From positions 1 to 64,000 of the forward strand of contig NZ_JAKTNQ010000010.1 in the NCBI RefSeq assembly GCF_022760835.1: a stretch of DNA of 64,000 nucleotides, in the 5' to 3' direction. Under the pieces are notes generated by a model, which worked only from the letters and a program-made list of their open reading frames with translations, did no database searches and was not told the DNA's origin. Positions within the stretch are counted from its first letter, which is position 1; each line of letters starts with the position of its first letter. The translations under genes and the position numbers were made by a program. Source of the DNA: Thermus altitudinis (GTDB taxonomy: Bacteria > Deinococcota > Deinococci > Deinococcales > Thermaceae). Below are positions 33,234-43,971 of the stretch, in pieces.

Positions 33234-34256
33234 TTACCCCAAGACGTCCCGGGGGTTACCCCGCACCCGCAGGTTCACCCAGGTCTTGCGCAGGCGCAAA
33301 AGCGCCTTCAGGGGACGGTAAAGAGGGGAAAGGGGCAAGGTGTAGGCGGGAAACTGGACGCGCCGGCCTCCAAACCCCTCCTTGAAGCGCCATATCCCCT
33401 CGGCATGGCTCCCCTCTGGGGTTCTGGGCACGCCCCAAAGATCGTAGATGCGGTAGCCACGGCCAATGGCGTGGCGGATGGCCGCCAGGTGCATGCCCAT
33501 GGGAGCCTTGGCCTCGGGGTGAGCGCGGCTGCTTCCCCCATAGAGGTAATCCACCCTGCCGGCAAAGGCCACGAAAAGCCCTGCCGCCAAGGCCTCCCCA
33601 TCCTTCCGGGCCAGGGCCAAGAAGGCCTCCCCATAGGGCTGGTTCATCTCCCTAAGTACTGCCCGGTAGTAGGCCTCCGCATGTTGCAAAAGCCTGGCCC
33701 GGCGGTTGGTCTCCTCAAAGAGGCGGAAGAACTCCGGGAAAGCCTCCTCCCCCTCCACGCCAAGCTCCGTGCGCTTCAGGGCCAGACGGGCGTTGCGGCG
33801 GTGCATCTCCTTCATGCCCTTAAGAAGGGCCTCCTCCCCCTGGGTGAGGTCCAGCCAAAGGGAGTAGGCGGGCTGGATGGGCTCTTCCGGTAGCAGGCCG
33901 GAAAAACCTGGGGCTGGCTCCTCCGCAGGAAGCCCGGCCTCGGGCTCGAGGACCAGATGCGTCCCCCGCACCCCCTGGGCCAGGGCCTGGGCCACCCGGG
34001 GCAGATCCGAAAGGCCAAGGAGGGCTGGCCCCCTGGGGGCGTAGGCCAGGCGTAGCCCCCCAGGCAAGGGCCTTAGGAGGACCTGAGCCGCCCCTAAGGG
34101 CCCTTCCTCTCCGTATACTGCCAGGCGCTTAGGCACCCAGCCGGAAAGCCGCTTCACCTCGCCCCAGCCCCAGGACTGCAAGGCGCTGGTGATGGGAAAG
34201 CCGGAAACCAGCCGGTTCCAGGCCTCGGGATCGGTGATCTCTACCAGGTCCCCCAC
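33234..34256 (-). CDS. FemAB/FemX-like peptidyltransferase (GNAT fold)
   Basis: 340 residues, two-lobed FemAB fold: ITSALQSWGWGEVKRLSGW near the start, LRLAYAPRGPAL, KEMHRRNARLALKRTELGV in the middle, and LAAGLFVAFAGRVDYLYGGSS plus MHLAAIRHAIGRGYRIYDLWG in the second lobe. Fem proteins add amino acids from aminoacyl-tRNA to peptidoglycan precursors. Thermus peptidoglycan has a Gly-Gly bridge on ornithine, so this enzyme is a candidate for that step. Stops three bases after the response regulator start region and may share its transcript. Confidence 0.8.
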   Translation of the reverse strand: MGDLVEITDPEAWNRLVSGFPITSALQSWGWGEVKRLSGWVPKRLAVYGEEGPLGAAQVLLRPLPGGLRLAYAPRGPALLGLSDLPRVAQALAQGVRGTHLVLEPEAGLPAEEPAPGFSGLLPEEPIQPAYSLWLDLTQGEEALLKGMKEMHRRNARLALKRTELGVEGEEAFPEFFRLFEETNRRARLLQHAEAYYRAVLREMNQPYGEAFLALARKDGEALAAGLFVAFAGRVDYLYGGSSRAHPEAKAPMGMHLAAIRHAIGRGYRIYDLWGVPRTPEGSHAEGIWRFKEGFGGRRVQFPAYTLPLSPLYRPLKALLRLRKTWVNLRVRGNPRDVLG

Positions 34257-34259
34257 CCC

Positions 34260-35009
34260 TTAAGCGTACAGGGCCTGGGCCAGTTCTTCCAAAAGACCGT
34301 TGCCCTCCAGGGGAAGCCGCTTCTCCTTCAGGTAGGCCTCCAGGTGGGAAGCCAGGCGGGGATCCTGCACCCGCGCCGCCCGCTCCTTTAGGGGCAGCAG
34401 AGGCCAGCCATAGGCCAGATGCCCTAGAAGGTCGTAGAGGTCATACTCCCCGGGAAGGATGCGCCTCACAAGGGCCTCCGTCCAACCCTTCGCCAGGAGG
34501 TTTTGCAGGAGGGCCCGGCGGCTTGCCGTCTTGCGCCAGAGGACCTTAAAGCGGTCCTCCTCCGGAAGGGCACGGCGCAGATGGCTTCCCACCTCCTCGA
34601 GGGTCTTCGCCCGTTCCCCTCCGGGCAACAGATACCCCTCCATGCTGAGAAGGCCTTCCACCGCGTCCTTGAGGCGCCGGCCCGAAACGGGCTTCTCCAG
34701 GAAGAGATCGGCTCCTAGGGCCCGGCTGGGCCCCTCCAGCTCCTTTCCGCCCCCGGTGAACATGATCACCGGTACCTTGGCCAAGCGCCGCACCGCCCGG
34801 ATACGCCCAAGAAGGGTGAGGCCATCCATATCCGGCATCATGATGTCCAAAAGGATCAGGTCCGGGGTTTCCCTGCGCAGGTATTCCAGGGCGGCCTTGG
34901 CCGAATCCGCCAGCGTCACCTGGTGGCCTGCCCCGGAAAGCAGAAGTTCCAAAAGGTGCCGGATGCGGGGGTCATCGTCCACCACAAGAAGCCGCGCCAC
35001 AAAGGCCAT
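34260..35009 (-). CDS. Response regulator with unassigned C-terminal domain
   Basis: 249 residues. Receiver domain about 5-120: LLVVDDDPRIRHLL (acidic pocket), LILLDIMMPDMDGLTLL (phospho-Asp), VIMFTGGGKE and LEKPVSGRRL (conserved Lys). The C-terminal half is helical and does not show a familiar DNA-binding, GGDEF or EAL motif. No histidine kinase gene is nearby. The true start is ATG 35009; the frame is open further upstream but that region lies opposite pheA. Divergent from pheA, 51 bases apart. Confidence 0.8.
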   Translation of the reverse strand: MAFVARLLVVDDDPRIRHLLELLLSGAGHQVTLADSAKAALEYLRRETPDLILLDIMMPDMDGLTLLGRIRAVRRLAKVPVIMFTGGGKELEGPSRALGADLFLEKPVSGRRLKDAVEGLLSMEGYLLPGGERAKTLEEVGSHLRRALPEEDRFKVLWRKTASRRALLQNLLAKGWTEALVRRILPGEYDLYDLLGHLAYGWPLLPLKERAARVQDPRLASHLEAYLKEKRLPLEGNGLLEELAQALYA

Positions 35010-35060
35010 GCTAAGGGAGACGGCTTTCCCGCGTCTACGGGAAGGAGTACCATGGGGGGC

Positions 35061-35882
35061 ATGAGGATCGCCTTCCAGGGCACGGAGGGAGCCTACAGCG
35101 AGGAAGCCCTGCTCAAGGGTTTCCCGGAATCCACCCCCCTTGGCTTTCCCACCTTCCACCAGGTCTTTGAGGCGGTGGAGGCTGGGGAGGCGGACTACGG
35201 GGTGGTGCCGGTGGAAAACACCACCGCAGGCAGCATCAACCAGACCTATGACCTTCTTTTGGAAAGCGACCTCCACGTGGTGGGGGAGATCATCCACCGG
35301 GTGGAGCACTGCCTTCTTGCCCCTAAGGGTACAGAGCTTAAAGACCTGAAGGCCGTAAAGAGCCACCCCCAGGCCCTGGCCCAATGCGACGGCTTCCTGG
35401 CCCGCATGCGCCTGACCCCCATTCCCGTATACGACACCGCCGGGGCAGCCCGGGCCTTAGCGGAACATCCCGAACCGGGCGTGGGGGCTATCGCCAGCCG
35501 GCGGGCCGCGGAGCTCTATGGCCTCGAAGTCCTGGCGGAAAACATCGAGGACTATCCCCACAACTACACCCGCTTCTTCATCATCGGGCGGGAGGAGGCT
35601 AAAAGGGGAGAAGGCCCCCACAAGACCAGCATTGTCTTTGCCGTGCGCCACAGGCCTGGGGGGCTTTTGGAGGCCCTCACCGTCTTCGCCGAAGCCGGGG
35701 TCAACCTTACCAAGCTGGAATCCCGGCCTAGGCGGGATAAGCCCTTCAGCTACCTCTTCTACCTGGACCTGGAGGGCCACCTCGAGGACCCCGGTCCCGC
35801 CCATGCCCTCCTAGGCCTTCTCCGGCGGGCCGCTTTCCTAAAGGTGCTGGGCTCCTACCCCGCCCACCGCAACGGCACCTAA
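35061..35882 (+). CDS. pheA: Prephenate dehydratase
   Basis: 273 residues. Catalytic domain with IAFQGTEGAYSEEAL, GVVPVENTTAGSINQTYDLL and DTAGAARALAE, the Thr-Arg-Phe motif NYTRFFIIGRE near 180, then a C-terminal ACT domain (KTSIVFAVRHRPGGLLEALT, NLTKLESRP) for Phe feedback. It converts prephenate to phenylpyruvate. Start ATG 35061 (MRIAFQ) gives the length I recall from T. thermophilus and has TACCAT seven bases upstream; ATG 35052 with GGAG before it is the alternative. Overlaps the convergent CBS gene by four bases. Confidence 0.94.
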   Translation: MRIAFQGTEGAYSEEALLKGFPESTPLGFPTFHQVFEAVEAGEADYGVVPVENTTAGSINQTYDLLLESDLHVVGEIIHRVEHCLLAPKGTELKDLKAVKSHPQALAQCDGFLARMRLTPIPVYDTAGAARALAEHPEPGVGAIASRRAAELYGLEVLAENIEDYPHNYTRFFIIGREEAKRGEGPHKTSIVFAVRHRPGGLLEALTVFAEAGVNLTKLESRPRRDKPFSYLFYLDLEGHLEDPGPAHALLGLLRRAAFLKVLGSYPAHRNGT

Positions 35883-36511
35883 CCGGGGCGTACGTCCACC
35901 ACCCGCTCCCCCGCGGCCTTTAGCCGCTCGGGAACCCCCTCCACATCCTCCCCCACCACCCGGAGGACCAGGCGCTGGTACCCATTCAAGTGGGCCGCGG
36001 TGGCGATGGAGACGATGTTGGCCGGGGGGACCGCCCGGGCCATCTGGGCCAGGGCCCCGGGCACGTCGGGGATGTCCACGGTGATGCGCAAGCCCCCCAT
36101 CTTAAGCCCCAACACCTCAATGAAGGCCCTGAGGACATCGGTCACGGTGATGATGCCCACCAGCTTCTCCCCTTCCATCACCGGCAGGCCGCCGATCTTC
36201 TTCTCCTCCATCAGGAGGGCCGCCTTCTCCAAAGGCGCATCGGCCTCCACGGTGATGACGGGCTTGGCCATCACCTCCTGCACGGTGAGCTTGGAGAGGA
36301 GGTAGTTCATCTCCCAGACCGAAAGGGTGGTGGCCTTGGAGGGCATGGCGTCCTTGAGGTCCTTGTCGGTGACCAGGCCGATGAGTTTACCATCCTTCAC
36401 CACCGGCAGGCGGCGGAAGCCCTTATGTTTCAAAAGGTTAATGGCTTCCAGCACCGGGGTATCCGGGGCCACGGTGAGGGGGTCCTTGGTCATCCAGTCC
36501 CTGACCAGCAT
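35879..36511 (-). CDS. CBS-pair and ACT domain protein (AcuB-like)
   Basis: 210 residues: two CBS motifs (about 1-60, DWMTKDPLTVAPDTPVLEA; and about 75-130, VMAKPVITVEADAPLEKAAL) and a C-terminal ACT-like domain from about 140 (GLRITVDIPDVPGALAQMAR). CBS pairs bind adenine nucleotides and ACT domains bind amino acids, so this is a ligand-sensing regulator. Similar proteins are labelled AcuB (acetoin utilisation), but no acetoin genes are here. The target is unknown. Clear ribosome site GGAGGTGAAG. Confidence 0.85.
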   Translation of the reverse strand: MLVRDWMTKDPLTVAPDTPVLEAINLLKHKGFRRLPVVKDGKLIGLVTDKDLKDAMPSKATTLSVWEMNYLLSKLTVQEVMAKPVITVEADAPLEKAALLMEEKKIGGLPVMEGEKLVGIITVTDVLRAFIEVLGLKMGGLRITVDIPDVPGALAQMARAVPPANIVSIATAAHLNGYQRLVLRVVGEDVEGVPERLKAAGERVVDVRPG

Positions 36512-36556
36512 GGCTTCACCTCCGGCTCTCAGTCTACCCCGGGCCCAAAAGAAAGA

Positions 36557-36584
36557 TGTCCCCGCCCAGGGCTGGGCGGGGACA
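36557..36584 (-). terminator. Terminator after the small barrel-like protein gene
   Basis: TGTCCCCGCCCAG / CTGGGCGGGGACA, 13-bp perfect stem with a two-base loop (in practice a shorter stem with a larger loop). On the minus strand it is followed by TCTTTCTTTT, a good U-run. Confidence 0.85.
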
Positions 36585-36595
36585 GGAAGGTCCCT

Positions 36596-37036
36596 CTAGC
36601 GCAGGTTGGCCCCTATGACCGTACGGGCCAGCCGGCCCCCGCCAAAGGCGTAAAAGTACTCTCCATCCAGGAAGATCCCCGTGCGGGCATCCAAGAGGAA
36701 CTCCACCCCCAGGGAAAGGTGAAGCCCCAGCTCCCCCGGGCCGGCAAAGCGCCCGGCAAGCCCCCCGCCAAAGTAGGGGCGTATACCCCTAAGGTCCCGG
36801 TCCAGCTGGCCCAGGTCCGGCTTAAAGAGGAGCTCCCCTGCCGCCAAGAAACTGGGCCCGGACGGTAGGGGGTTCATGTCCACAAAACCCCGGAAGGCCA
36901 GGTTGCGCTCCAAGGGCGCCTCCAGGCCCAGCCCTAGCCCCGCCGGGGGCAGGGAAAGCCGGAAGGAAACCGCTCGCTGGGCCAAAGCCCCGGGGCCTAA
37001 GGCCAGCAACGCCAAAACCAAGACGATCTTGCGCAT
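36596..37036 (-). CDS. Small secreted protein, probable outer-membrane beta barrel
   Basis: 146 residues: signal peptide (to about 19, ending GALAQ) and alternating short beta strands rich in Gly, Leu and aromatics (YFGGGLAGRF, LGLHLSLGVEFLLDA, GIFLDGEYFYAFGG), ending in ANLR. This looks like a small outer-membrane barrel or barrel-like protein, with no family recognised. Single gene with its own terminator. Divergent from the ompH-like gene by about 100 bases, which may reflect a shared envelope role. Confidence 0.65.
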   Translation of the reverse strand: MRKIVLVLALLALGPGALAQRAVSFRLSLPPAGLGLGLEAPLERNLAFRGFVDMNPLPSGPSFLAAGELLFKPDLGQLDRDLRGIRPYFGGGLAGRFAGPGELGLHLSLGVEFLLDARTGIFLDGEYFYAFGGGRLARTVIGANLR

Positions 37037-37133
37037 AACCCACCTCCTTCCGGCATGCTACCCTTCCTTACGGCCAAGGGGAAGAGAGGCTTCTCTCACG
37101 CACCCTTCACCCTAAGGCCTTAGGCTTTCTTTT

Positions 37134-37625
37134 ATGAAGCGGCTTTCCCTAGCAGCCCTCCTCCTGGCGTTCAGCGCCCTTCTCACCCCCATGCTGGCCC
37201 AGAACAAGAACGTGGCCACCCGGGTGGGCTTTGTGGACGCCGATGCCCTGGTGCAGGCCCACCCCGATTACAAAAAGGTCCAGGACCTCCAGGCCCAGGC
37301 CCGGAAGGAGCTGGGCCCAATAGAAGAAAAAATCAAGCCCCTGGAGGCCAAGATCCGCTCGGGGCAGGCCACGGCCAAAGAGCGCCAGGACTATGAGAAC
37401 CTGGTCAAAACCTACCAGGACACGGTGAAGAAGTGGCAGGAGCGGCAGAACCCTGTGCTTAAACCCATCCTGGAAGATGTGGATAAGGCCATCGCCAAAG
37501 TGGCCAAGGCCCAGGGCTTTTCCGTGGTCATGAGCCGCCAGGTGGCGGCCCAGTCGGGCCTGGTGGTGTATGCCGACGACGACACCGACCTAACCGAAGC
37601 GGTAAAGAAGGAGCTGAAGCGCTAG
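37134..37625 (+). CDS. OmpH/Skp family periplasmic chaperone-like protein
   Basis: 163 residues: signal peptide (to about 22), then RVGFVDADALVQAHPDYKKV (OmpH start), a helical coiled arm (about 55-110) and a C-terminal body FSVVMSRQVAAQSGLVVYAD ending DLTEAVKKELKR. Skp binds unfolded outer-membrane proteins in the periplasm. The BAM genes are not nearby. Monocistronic, with a strong terminator at 37638. Confidence 0.87.
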   Translation: MKRLSLAALLLAFSALLTPMLAQNKNVATRVGFVDADALVQAHPDYKKVQDLQAQARKELGPIEEKIKPLEAKIRSGQATAKERQDYENLVKTYQDTVKKWQERQNPVLKPILEDVDKAIAKVAKAQGFSVVMSRQVAAQSGLVVYADDDTDLTEAVKKELKR

Positions 37626-37637
37626 CCCAAACCCCTC

Positions 37638-37666
37638 CCCCGGGGAAAGGTTTCCCCGGGGTTTTT
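37638..37666 (+). terminator. Intrinsic terminator of the ompH-like gene
   Basis: CCCCGGGGAAA (37638-37648) pairs with TTTCCCCGGGG (37651-37661) around GG, followed by TTTTT (37662-37666). Textbook shape. Confidence 0.9.
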
Positions 37667-37667
37667 C

Positions 37668-37703
37668 TTTTGGCTAGTCCATCTGGAGGTTATAATCCTT
37701 CCG
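37668..37703 (+). promoter_or_regulatory. ftsK promoter, leaderless
   Basis: TTTTGG (37668-37673), 17-base spacer, TATAAT (37691-37696), then seven bases to the ATG. It begins inside the T-run region after the preceding terminator. Confidence 0.7.
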
Positions 37704-40304
37704 ATGGCCAAGCGGAAGCCGGCCAAGCCCAGCCGTAACCGCGACCTCGAGGCCCTGGGTATGTTGGCCCTGGGAGCGGGGGTCTTCTTCGCCGCTCCCC
37801 TCCTACCCCTACCCACGGGGGCCTTCGGCTCCTTCCTCCGGGAAGGCTTCTACCAGATGCTGGGCCTGCCCGCCTACCTCCTACCGCCAAGCCTTTTTCT
37901 CCTGGGAACCTTTCTCTTCAGGAACAAGCCCTTAAAACCCCTCCTTCGCCACCTCCTTTTCCTCTACCTCCTGGCCTTGGCCCTCCTTCCCCTCCTGGGA
38001 CCCCTTTCGGGGCAGCTGGGGAAGGAGGCCCGGTCCCTTCTGGAAACCAAGGCCGGGGCCTTGGGCCTCCTCCTTCCCCTGATCCTGGCCTCCTTGGTCC
38101 TGGACCTCTGGCGGCGAAAGCCTCCCCTTCACCTTCTCCTCACCGGCCTGCACCTGGGGGTGGAGGGGGTGCGACGGGTCCGCTACCGGGTGAAGGCCCT
38201 TCTCCTTAAGCAAAGGATCGGCCTCCTCGCCCGCCTTTACCCTGAGCACACCGCCCTCAAGGCCCTGGCGCAGAACCTTTCCCCCGCGGAGCTTCCCGGG
38301 GTGGAGAAGGCCCTAAGGGCCTTCTTGGAGGAACGGGCCGCCGAGCTGAGGCGGCAGATGGAGGAGGACCAAAGGCCCCTGGAACCCCGGCTCCAATCCC
38401 TTCTCCAGGGCCTGAAGGCCCCTGTGCCTGGGGAGGGTCCCTTGCGGGATGCCTTAGAGGAGCGGCGGGCCGCCCTCCACCTCGAGGCCCAGGCCCTCCT
38501 CGCCCGCCTGAAGGCCCTCCACCCCATCCCCACCCCCAGGGCCACCGTGGGGGGACTGGTGCGGGGGCTAAGGCTTAGAGAGGAGCGCAAGGCCCGGTGG
38601 GAGGAGCTTGCTGGCCTGGTCCAGGACCTGGAGGCCCGCTTTGAGGAGCTTGCCTCCTGGCTATCCTTCCTCTCCCGTCATCCCGAGGCCCAGGCCGAGG
38701 GGTTAAGGGCCTTGCTCACGGGTAACCCCCCGCCCGTCCCCTCCTCCCCACCCCCTGCCCCCGAACCGGAACCCTTTGACCTGGACCTGGTCTTTCCCGA
38801 GCCCTCCCCGCCCCAAACTCCACCGGACCCGCCTTCCCCACCCCGTCCCCTTCCCCAAAGCACCGCCTTGGCCCTTCCCACCCCGGACCTCCTGGACCCC
38901 CCGGAGCCCAAGGGAACGGCCCGGGGTTTGGAGGAGGAGGTGGAAAGGCTCAAGCGCACCATCGCCGACACCCTCAAGCACTTTGGGGTCCAGGCGGAGG
39001 TGGTGGGCCACGCCCGCGGGCCCTCGGTGATCCGCTACGAGCTTCTACCTGCCCCTGGGGAAAAGATAAGCCGCATCCAGAGCCTGCAAAACGACCTGGC
39101 CCGGGCCCTGGCGGCAGGGGCGGTGCGCATAGAAGCCCCCATTCCGGGAAAGAACACCGTGGGCCTGGAGGTACCCAACCCCAAAAGGGAACTGGTGCGC
39201 TTCTCCGAAGCCGTCCTCTCCCCTGCCTTCCAAAACGCCAAGGCCCTTCTGCCCCTGGTCCTGGGCAAGAGCATTGAGGGGGAGATCTGGGTGCGGGACC
39301 TAGCCAAGATGCCCCACCTTCTCATCGCCGGCTCCACCGGCAGTGGCAAAAGCGTGGCCATCAACGTCCTCATCACCAGTCTCCTCTTTAAGCACCTACC
39401 CACCTCCTTGCGCTTTCTCCTCATAGACCCCAAGATGGTGGAGCTTACTCCCTACGAGGGCATCCCCCACCTGGTGCGCCCGGTGGTCACCAGCCCCGAG
39501 GAGGCCGCCTTGGTCCTGCAAGGAGCCGTGGCCCACATGGAACGGCGCTACCGCCTGCTCAGCGGGGTGGGGGCCCGCAACCTGGAGCAGTACAACGCCA
39601 AGATGGAAAAGGAGGGCGGGGAAACCCTTCCCTATTTGGTCATCGTGGTGGACGAGCTGGCCGACCTGATGATGACCGCCCCCAAGGAGGTGGAGGCGGC
39701 CATCCTGCGCCTGGCCCAGATGGCCCGGGCCACGGGGATGCACCTAATCCTGGCCACCCAGCGCCCCAGCGTGGACATCCTTACCTCCCTCATCAAGGTG
39801 AACATCCCCGCCCGCCTGGCCTTTGCCGTGTCCAGCGGCTTTGACTCCCGCACCATCCTGGACACCCAGGGGGCCGAGAAGCTGATCGGCCAGGGGGATG
39901 CCCTCTTTTACCAGCCCGGGCTGCCTAAGCCCGTGCGCCTGCAGGTGCCCTACCTTTCCGAGGAAGAGGTAGGGCGCCTGGCGGGTTTCTTAAGGGGGCA
40001 AAGCTTTGAGGACCGGTTTGCCGAAGCCTACGGCCAGGACTTTGAGCCCCCAAAGGGGCCGGAAGGGGCCGGGGTGGGCGAGGTGGACTTCTCCGATCCC
40101 TTGCTCAAGAAGGCGGCGGAGATCGTGGTAGAGGAAGGCTATGGCTCCGTAAGCCGCCTGCAGCGCCGGCTTTCCATCGGCCACGCCCGGGCGGGGAAGC
40201 TGATGGATGCCCTCGAGGCCATGGGCATCGTGGGCCCGCCCAAGGGCTCCAAGCCCCGGGAGGTCCTTATCAGCAAGGAACAGCTTAAGGACTTCTTCGG
40301 CTAG
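37704..40304 (+). CDS. ftsK: DNA translocase FtsK/SpoIIIE
   Basis: 866 residues. N-terminal membrane part with about four helices (residues 20-130), a helical and Pro-rich linker (about 150-400, with a [10 protein letters not shown]-type stretch), then the motor: Walker A GSTGSGKS near 545, [16 protein letters not shown] as Walker B, and [11 protein letters not shown]. The C-terminal winged-helix gamma domain (about 795-866, [20 protein letters not shown] and following) reads orienting DNA sequences. It pumps chromosome termini at division. SpeD-like gene starts 22 bases downstream. Confidence 0.95.
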   Translation: MAKRKPAKPSRNRDLEALGMLALGAGVFFAAPLLPLPTGAFGSFLREGFYQMLGLPAYLLPPSLFLLGTFLFRNKPLKPLLRHLLFLYLLALALLPLLGPLSGQLGKEARSLLETKAGALGLLLPLILASLVLDLWRRKPPLHLLLTGLHLGVEGVRRVRYRVKALLLKQRIGLLARLYPEHTALKALAQNLSPAELPGVEKALRAFLEERAAELRRQMEEDQRPLEPRLQSLLQGLKAPVPGEGPLRDALEERRAALHLEAQALLARLKALHPIPTPRATVGGLVRGLRLREERKARWEELAGLVQDLEARFEELASWLSFLSRHPEAQAEGLRALLTGNPPPVPSSPPPAPEPEPFDLDLVFPEPSPPQTPPDPPSPPRPLPQSTALALPTPDLLDPPEPKGTARGLEEEVERLKRTIADTLKHFGVQAEVVGHARGPSVIRYELLPAPGEKISRIQSLQNDLARALAAGAVRIEAPIPGKNTVGLEVPNPKRELVRFSEAVLSPAFQNAKALLPLVLGKSIEGEIWVRDLAKMPHLLIAGSTGSGKSVAINVLITSLLFKHLPTSLRFLLIDPKMVELTPYEGIPHLVRPVVTSPEEAALVLQGAVAHMERRYRLLSGVGARNLEQYNAKMEKEGGETLPYLVIVVDELADLMMTAPKEVEAAILRLAQMARATGMHLILATQRPSVDILTSLIKVNIPARLAFAVSSGFDSRTILDTQGAEKLIGQGDALFYQPGLPKPVRLQVPYLSEEEVGRLAGFLRGQSFEDRFAEAYGQDFEPPKGPEGAGVGEVDFSDPLLKKAAEIVVEEGYGSVSRLQRRLSIGHARAGKLMDALEAMGIVGPPKGSKPREVLISKEQLKDFFG

Positions 40305-40326
40305 AGGTGTGCTATCATGGCCCTTT

Positions 40327-41675
<1,349 letters not shown>

Positions 41676-41730
41676 GCGGACCTGCGGGGCCCTCTAGGGC
41701 TTCTCATCCGGGACGTGATAGAGTAAGCCC

Positions 41731-42366
41731 ATGCAACGCGTTATCGTTCTCGTGGTGGTGGTCTTGGCCCTTGTGGGCCTGGGCTGGATCCTATGGGGTC
41801 CGAAGGGCAAGGCGGGTCTGGACCCCGCCCAAGGGGCTCGTTTTGCCCTAGGTTCCGAGGGGGCACCGGTAACAGTGGTGGATTTCTCCAACTACCTCTG
41901 TGGCCACTGCCAAAACCACGCCCTAAACGTTCTTCCCCGGCTTAAGGCCGAGTACATAGACACCGGCAAGGTGCGCTACCTCTTCCGTGACTTCCCCTTC
42001 CCGGGCCAGGCCAACGTGATCCGGGCCAGTGAGGCCGCCGCCTGCGCCGCCGACCAAGGGCGTTACTACGACTACCACGAGGTCCTCTTCCGGGCCGCCT
42101 CCAGCTGGGGCAACCTGGAAGGAAGCGTGTTGGACCGCTACCTGGTGGACCTAGCCGGGCAGATGGGCCTGGACGAGAACGCCTTCGCCCAGTGCCTGGC
42201 CTCCGGAAAGCACCGCCAGGGCGTCCTGGCCGACCAAAAGCTGGCCACGGACCTGGGCCTCACCGGCACCCCCACCTTTTTCATTGCCGGGGAGAAGCGC
42301 ACCGGCTTCCTGAGCTACGAGGAATGGAAGAACCTCCTGGACAAAGCCCTGGCCGAAAAGAAGTGA
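41731..42366 (+). CDS. DsbA/DsbG-like thioredoxin-fold oxidoreductase
   Basis: 211 residues: an N-terminal membrane anchor (about 3-22), then a thioredoxin domain with helical insert. VVDFSNYLCGHCQNHAL carries the CGHC redox pair near residue 55, and the cis-Pro loop is LGLTGTPTFFIAG near 180. This is the DSBA-like family that forms or isomerises disulphides outside the membrane. TAGAGT lies six bases before the ATG (leaderless). Single gene. Confidence 0.88.
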   Translation: MQRVIVLVVVVLALVGLGWILWGPKGKAGLDPAQGARFALGSEGAPVTVVDFSNYLCGHCQNHALNVLPRLKAEYIDTGKVRYLFRDFPFPGQANVIRASEAAACAADQGRYYDYHEVLFRAASSWGNLEGSVLDRYLVDLAGQMGLDENAFAQCLASGKHRQGVLADQKLATDLGLTGTPTFFIAGEKRTGFLSYEEWKNLLDKALAEKK

Positions 42367-42435
42367 GGGGATAGGTGTAGAAACACGGAAAGGTAAAGCC
42401 CGCCGTCCCTTGATTTCTTTGCTACCCTGGAACCC

Positions 42436-43971
42436 ATGGAAGCCCTTTGGGTGGCCACGGCCTTCGCCCTGGGCTTACTGACGAGCCGCCTGGGGCTTCC
42501 CCCCTTGGTGGGGTATTTGGCGGCGGGTTTTGCCCTTCACGGGCTGGGCCTGAGGGAGACGGAGTTTTTACACCATGCGGCCGAAATCGGGGTCCTCCTT
42601 TTGCTTTTCACCGTGGGATTAAAGCTCCGCTTCCAGGACCTGTTGGAGCCTCGGGTCCTGGTGGCCGGGGGACTCCACCTCTTAGTCTTTTCCCTCCTGG
42701 CCCTTCTCTTCCTGGGAAACCTTCCCCTGGCCATAGCCCTGGCCTTTTCCAGCACCGTGCTGGTGGTGAAGGTCCTGGAGGACAAAAAGGAGCTCACCAC
42801 CTACCACGGCCGCCTCAGCGTAGGCATCCTGGTCCTTCAGGACCTGGTGGCCGTGGGCCTCATCACCCTCTACGGCGAAAACCGGATCAGCCCCTGGGCC
42901 GGTCTGATCCTCCTCCTGCCCCTAGGGCGGTCTGCCGTGGCCTGGCTATTGGAGAAAAGCGGCCACGACGAGCTCTTGGTGCTCTTCGGTCTGGGCCTAG
43001 CCCTCCTTGGGGGGGAGGGCTTCCGCCAGGTGGGCCTATCCCCGGAGCTGGGGGCCCTCCTGATGGGGGTCCTCCTGGCCGGCCATGAAAAGGGGGGGGA
43101 GATGGCCAAGGCCCTTTGGAGCCTGAAGGAGGCCTTCCTGGTGGCCTTCTTCCTGGACATAGGGCTAAGGGAGGGGCTACGGGGCGTGGAGGTGGGGCTG
43201 GTCCTGACCCTCCTCCTCCTCATCCTGGTCAAATCCCCTCTTTTTTTCGGCCTTTTTCTCCTCCTGGGGCTTCGGGCCCGCACCGCCTTCGTCAGCGGGA
43301 TGTACCTGGGCAACTACTCCGAGTTCGCCCTAATCGTGGGCGTGGTCTTGGAACGAGCGGGCCTTCTGCCCCTTGGCCTTTCCACCCTCGCCCTGGCGGT
43401 GGCCGTCTCCATGGCCCTCTCCGCCCCCCTGGCCCGGTACAGCCATAGCCTCTACAAGCGCTGGGAATCCCGCCTCCTCCCCCTGGAGCGGAAAGTGGCC
43501 CACCCCGACCAGGAGCCCGAGCGCCTGGAAGGGGCCACGGTGCTCATCGTGGGCATGGGCCGCACCGGGGGGGCCGTCTACCGCATCCTGGAGGCTAAGG
43601 GGGAGCGCCCCGTGGGCCTGGACGCCGACCCCGAAAAGGTGGCCCGCCACCAGGCCAAGGGGCGGAAGGTCTTCTACGGGGACGCGGAGGACCCCGAGCT
43701 TTGGGAACGCCTGGACCTGGGGAACCTCAAGGCCGTGGTCTTGGCCCTACCGGACCTCGAGGCCAAACTCCTGGCGGCCCGCTGGCTGAAGGAGCGGGGC
43801 TTTGGGGGCATCCTGGCCGCCACCAGCTTCCACCTGGAGGAAGACCCGGCCCTGGAGGCCGCCGGCGTCACCCTCCTCTTCCACCCCTTCCGCGAAGCCG
43901 GCGAGCGCCTGGCGGAAAAGGTCCTGGAGAAGCTGGCTATAATGGGTGAGGTGAGCCATGGCCGGTCATAG
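42436..43971 (+). CDS. Kef/CPA2-type cation/proton antiporter with RCK domain
   Basis: 511 residues. About twelve helices of the CPA2 family (residues 5-350, with FTVGLKLRF, AFSSTVLVVKVL and VLQDLVAVGL), then a cytoplasmic RCK/TrkA-N domain from about 370 (VLIVGMGRTGGAVYRILEAKG, GDAEDPELWERL) that binds NAD(H) or nucleotides. It likely exchanges K+ or Na+ for H+. TACCCT is seven bases before the ATG. The 3' end overlaps yebC by 14 bases. Confidence 0.88.
   Translation: MEALWVATAFALGLLTSRLGLPPLVGYLAAGFALHGLGLRETEFLHHAAEIGVLLLLFTVGLKLRFQDLLEPRVLVAGGLHLLVFSLLALLFLGNLPLAIALAFSSTVLVVKVLEDKKELTTYHGRLSVGILVLQDLVAVGLITLYGENRISPWAGLILLLPLGRSAVAWLLEKSGHDELLVLFGLGLALLGGEGFRQVGLSPELGALLMGVLLAGHEKGGEMAKALWSLKEAFLVAFFLDIGLREGLRGVEVGLVLTLLLLILVKSPLFFGLFLLLGLRARTAFVSGMYLGNYSEFALIVGVVLERAGLLPLGLSTLALAVAVSMALSAPLARYSHSLYKRWESRLLPLERKVAHPDQEPERLEGATVLIVGMGRTGGAVYRILEAKGERPVGLDADPEKVARHQAKGRKVFYGDAEDPELWERLDLGNLKAVVLALPDLEAKLLAARWLKERGFGGILAATSFHLEEDPALEAAGVTLLFHPFREAGERLAEKVLEKLAIMGEVSHGRS

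Noticed and set aside
41688-41704. GCCC-TCTA-GGGC hairpin after speE as terminator
   Set aside because: Only a 4-5 bp stem and no T-run; too weak to list as a feature.
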